64,000 nucleotides of DNA, from the NCBI RefSeq assembly GCF_000018865.1, contig NC_010175.1, forward strand, positions 2,356,001-2,420,000, in the 5' to 3' direction. A model generated the notes under the pieces. It was not told the DNA's origin. It searched no databases and was given only the letters and a program-made list of their open reading frames with translations. The stretch is from Chloroflexus aurantiacus J-10-fl. GTDB lineage: Bacteria; Chloroflexota; Chloroflexia; Chloroflexales; Chloroflexaceae. A program made the translations under genes and the position numbers. Every line of letters begins with the position of its first letter. Within the stretch, counting starts at the first letter, position 1. Shown here piece after piece: positions 63,312-64,000 of the stretch.

Positions 63312-63877
63312 GGAATCACCAGTTCCTGTCCAACTTGCAGGTTATCCCCCTGGGCTGGAGTGAGATTATTGGCTTGCAAGAGTGCCTCAATTGTAACCCC
63401 AAATTGCTCAGCAATCGTCCGCAATGTATCACCGGCCTGCACCGTGTACCGTCGTGGGCCACTTTCCGTTGGGGCGAGGGTAGGTGTCGGTTCCGGTGTT
63501 GGTTCAACGGTTGGCGTTGGTTCAGACGTTGGAGATGGTTCTGGTGTTGCGGTTGCCGTTATCGTGACCGTTGGCCGTGGTGTCAGGGTTGGTAACACCG
63601 GCAATGTTGGCATTATCAATGGTTCTTCACTCATTGTATCAACGACCGGCGGCACCCACGCCGGGAGGATCGTTAGATCGCCGATCCGTAGTGGCGGTAA
63701 CGGGTTGCGGGCGATAGTCAACAGGGCAACGGCTGCCATCACAAGGATGGTCGTCATCCCGGCGGCGATGCCGATGCTACCAATCAAGTGCTGCACCATT
63801 CGCAACACGAGGGCGCCGACCAGTGGTGCCAGCAAGATAAAGAGGAGTAAGAGCCAGAGTGTCGTTTCAGTCAGCAT
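63308..63877 (-). CDS. membrane protein with C-terminal LysM domain
   Basis: A 189-residue protein with two hydrophobic segments near the N-terminus (LWLLLLFILLAPLVGALVL and ITILVMAAVALLTIA-like), a long Pro/Thr/Glu-rich linker (~85-140, PTxEPTPEPTPT type) and one C-terminal LysM domain (YTVQAGDTLRTIAEQFGVTI ... LQVGQELVIP). LysM binds peptidoglycan or chitin-like N-acetylglucosamine polymers, so the protein probably links membrane and cell wall. It lies 44 bases after the LytR-type gene and overlaps the esterase gene by ATGA. Confidence 0.85.
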   Translation of the reverse strand: MLTETTLWLLLLFILLAPLVGALVLRMVQHLIGSIGIAAGMTTILVMAAVALLTIARNPLPPLRIGDLTILPAWVPPVVDTMSEEPLIMPTLPVLPTLTPRPTVTITATATPEPSPTSEPTPTVEPTPEPTPTLAPTESGPRRYTVQAGDTLRTIAEQFGVTIEALLQANNLTPAQGDNLQVGQELVIP

Positions 63878-63921
63878 ATAATATGCTCAATCCCAGGTCA
63901 TTGCTTGACAAGAACGTACTG

Positions 63922-64000
63922 TTATGGTGCCATTGCCCAGGCTGGATCGTAATCCTGTCCGATCAACAACACAATATCCGCTCCCAATGGTTGCGGGGGC
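63922..64000 (-). CDS. LytR-type protein, C-terminal end (partial)
   Basis: Only the last 25 codons are in the window, reading PPQPLGADIVLLIGQDYDPAW before the stop. GADIVLLIGQD matches the end of the LytR_C domain seen in LytR-CpsA-Psr cell-wall ligases. The rest of the gene lies beyond the right edge. Its position upstream of the LysM gene fits a cell-envelope operon. Confidence 0.6.
   Translation of the reverse strand, partial: PPQPLGADIVLLIGQDYDPAWAMAP

Noticed and set aside
1-64000. tRNA or rRNA genes
   Set aside because: No stretch was seen with a conserved TΨC-arm-like GGTTCGAATCC pattern plus a matching acceptor stem, and no rRNA-like sequence; short ones could still have been missed by eye.

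Overview
The window looks like chromosome of a filamentous anoxygenic phototroph of the Chloroflexota, most likely Chloroflexus or a close relative. This is inferred from remembered gene content: a class II (B12-dependent) ribonucleotide reductase, DUF11 and FG-GAP surface proteins, an M50 peptidase fused to cyclic-nucleotide-binding domains, an eATL-type alkyltransferase-like protein, moderately high GC, and small repeats confined to intergenic DNA. No rRNA, tRNA, CRISPR array or complete insertion sequence was found.

Layout. 0.3-6.5 kb: class III aminotransferase (-), membrane M50 peptidase with cyclic-nucleotide domains, ribokinase. 6.5-9 kb: a repeat-rich gap (one TA-flanked MITE-like element and two partial copies of a second repeat family) beside an apparently solitary DNA methyltransferase. 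9-11.7 kb: minus-strand lipoprotein, zinc-ribbon protein, FtsY and lipase-like hydrolase. 11.9-14.5 kb: two-gene molybdenum hydroxylase (2Fe-2S subunit plus Tat-exported molybdopterin subunit). 14.6-15.5 kb: two copies of the second repeat family. 15.7-24.2 kb: PDZ/radical SAM protein, GAF-GAF-HD-GYP phosphodiesterase, glutamine amidotransferase TrpG/PabA, an unknown protein divergent from a short-chain dehydrogenase, alkyltransferase-like protein, MFS exporter, alpha/beta hydrolase.

24.4-41.3 kb is a surface-polysaccharide locus: polysaccharide deacetylase, a Wzm-type ABC permease carrying an extra N-terminal extracytoplasmic domain, Wzt ATPase, a GT4 enzyme with a coiled-coil tail, a 1010-residue triple glycosyltransferase, two pairs of [small coiled-coil protein + GT4], a secreted FG-GAP protein and a CDP-paratose 2-epimerase-like enzyme. 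ATGA overlaps link the permease through the triple glycosyltransferase, suggesting translational coupling. The genes fit synthesis in the cytoplasm, ABC export, and trimming or decoration outside.

41.3-52.8 kb: class V aminotransferase and hydrolase (-), nrdJ with a promoter and paired NrdR-like boxes, trpD, a two-RCK membrane protein, and an amidohydrolase/AEC-transporter pair (-). 53.1-57.5 kb: another copy of the second repeat family, then a large secreted DUF11 protein split by a frameshift. 57.6-60.6 kb: two small zinc proteins, a sugar-1-phosphate nucleotidyltransferase and an AAA-like protein whose 3' end is repeated four times downstream. 60.8-64 kb: a minus-strand run of a QTMAN-like tRNA-queuosine mannosyltransferase, DA1-like peptidase, esterase, LysM protein and the C-terminus of a LytR-type protein.

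The most interesting points are the shared C-terminal PLVxR motif of the two large secreted proteins, the coiled-coil module recurring beside glycosyltransferases, the permease fusion, two families of non-autonomous inverted-repeat elements, the repeated 3' gene end, and the frameshift in the surface protein. Functions are read from sequence motifs and remembered families; no database search was run.
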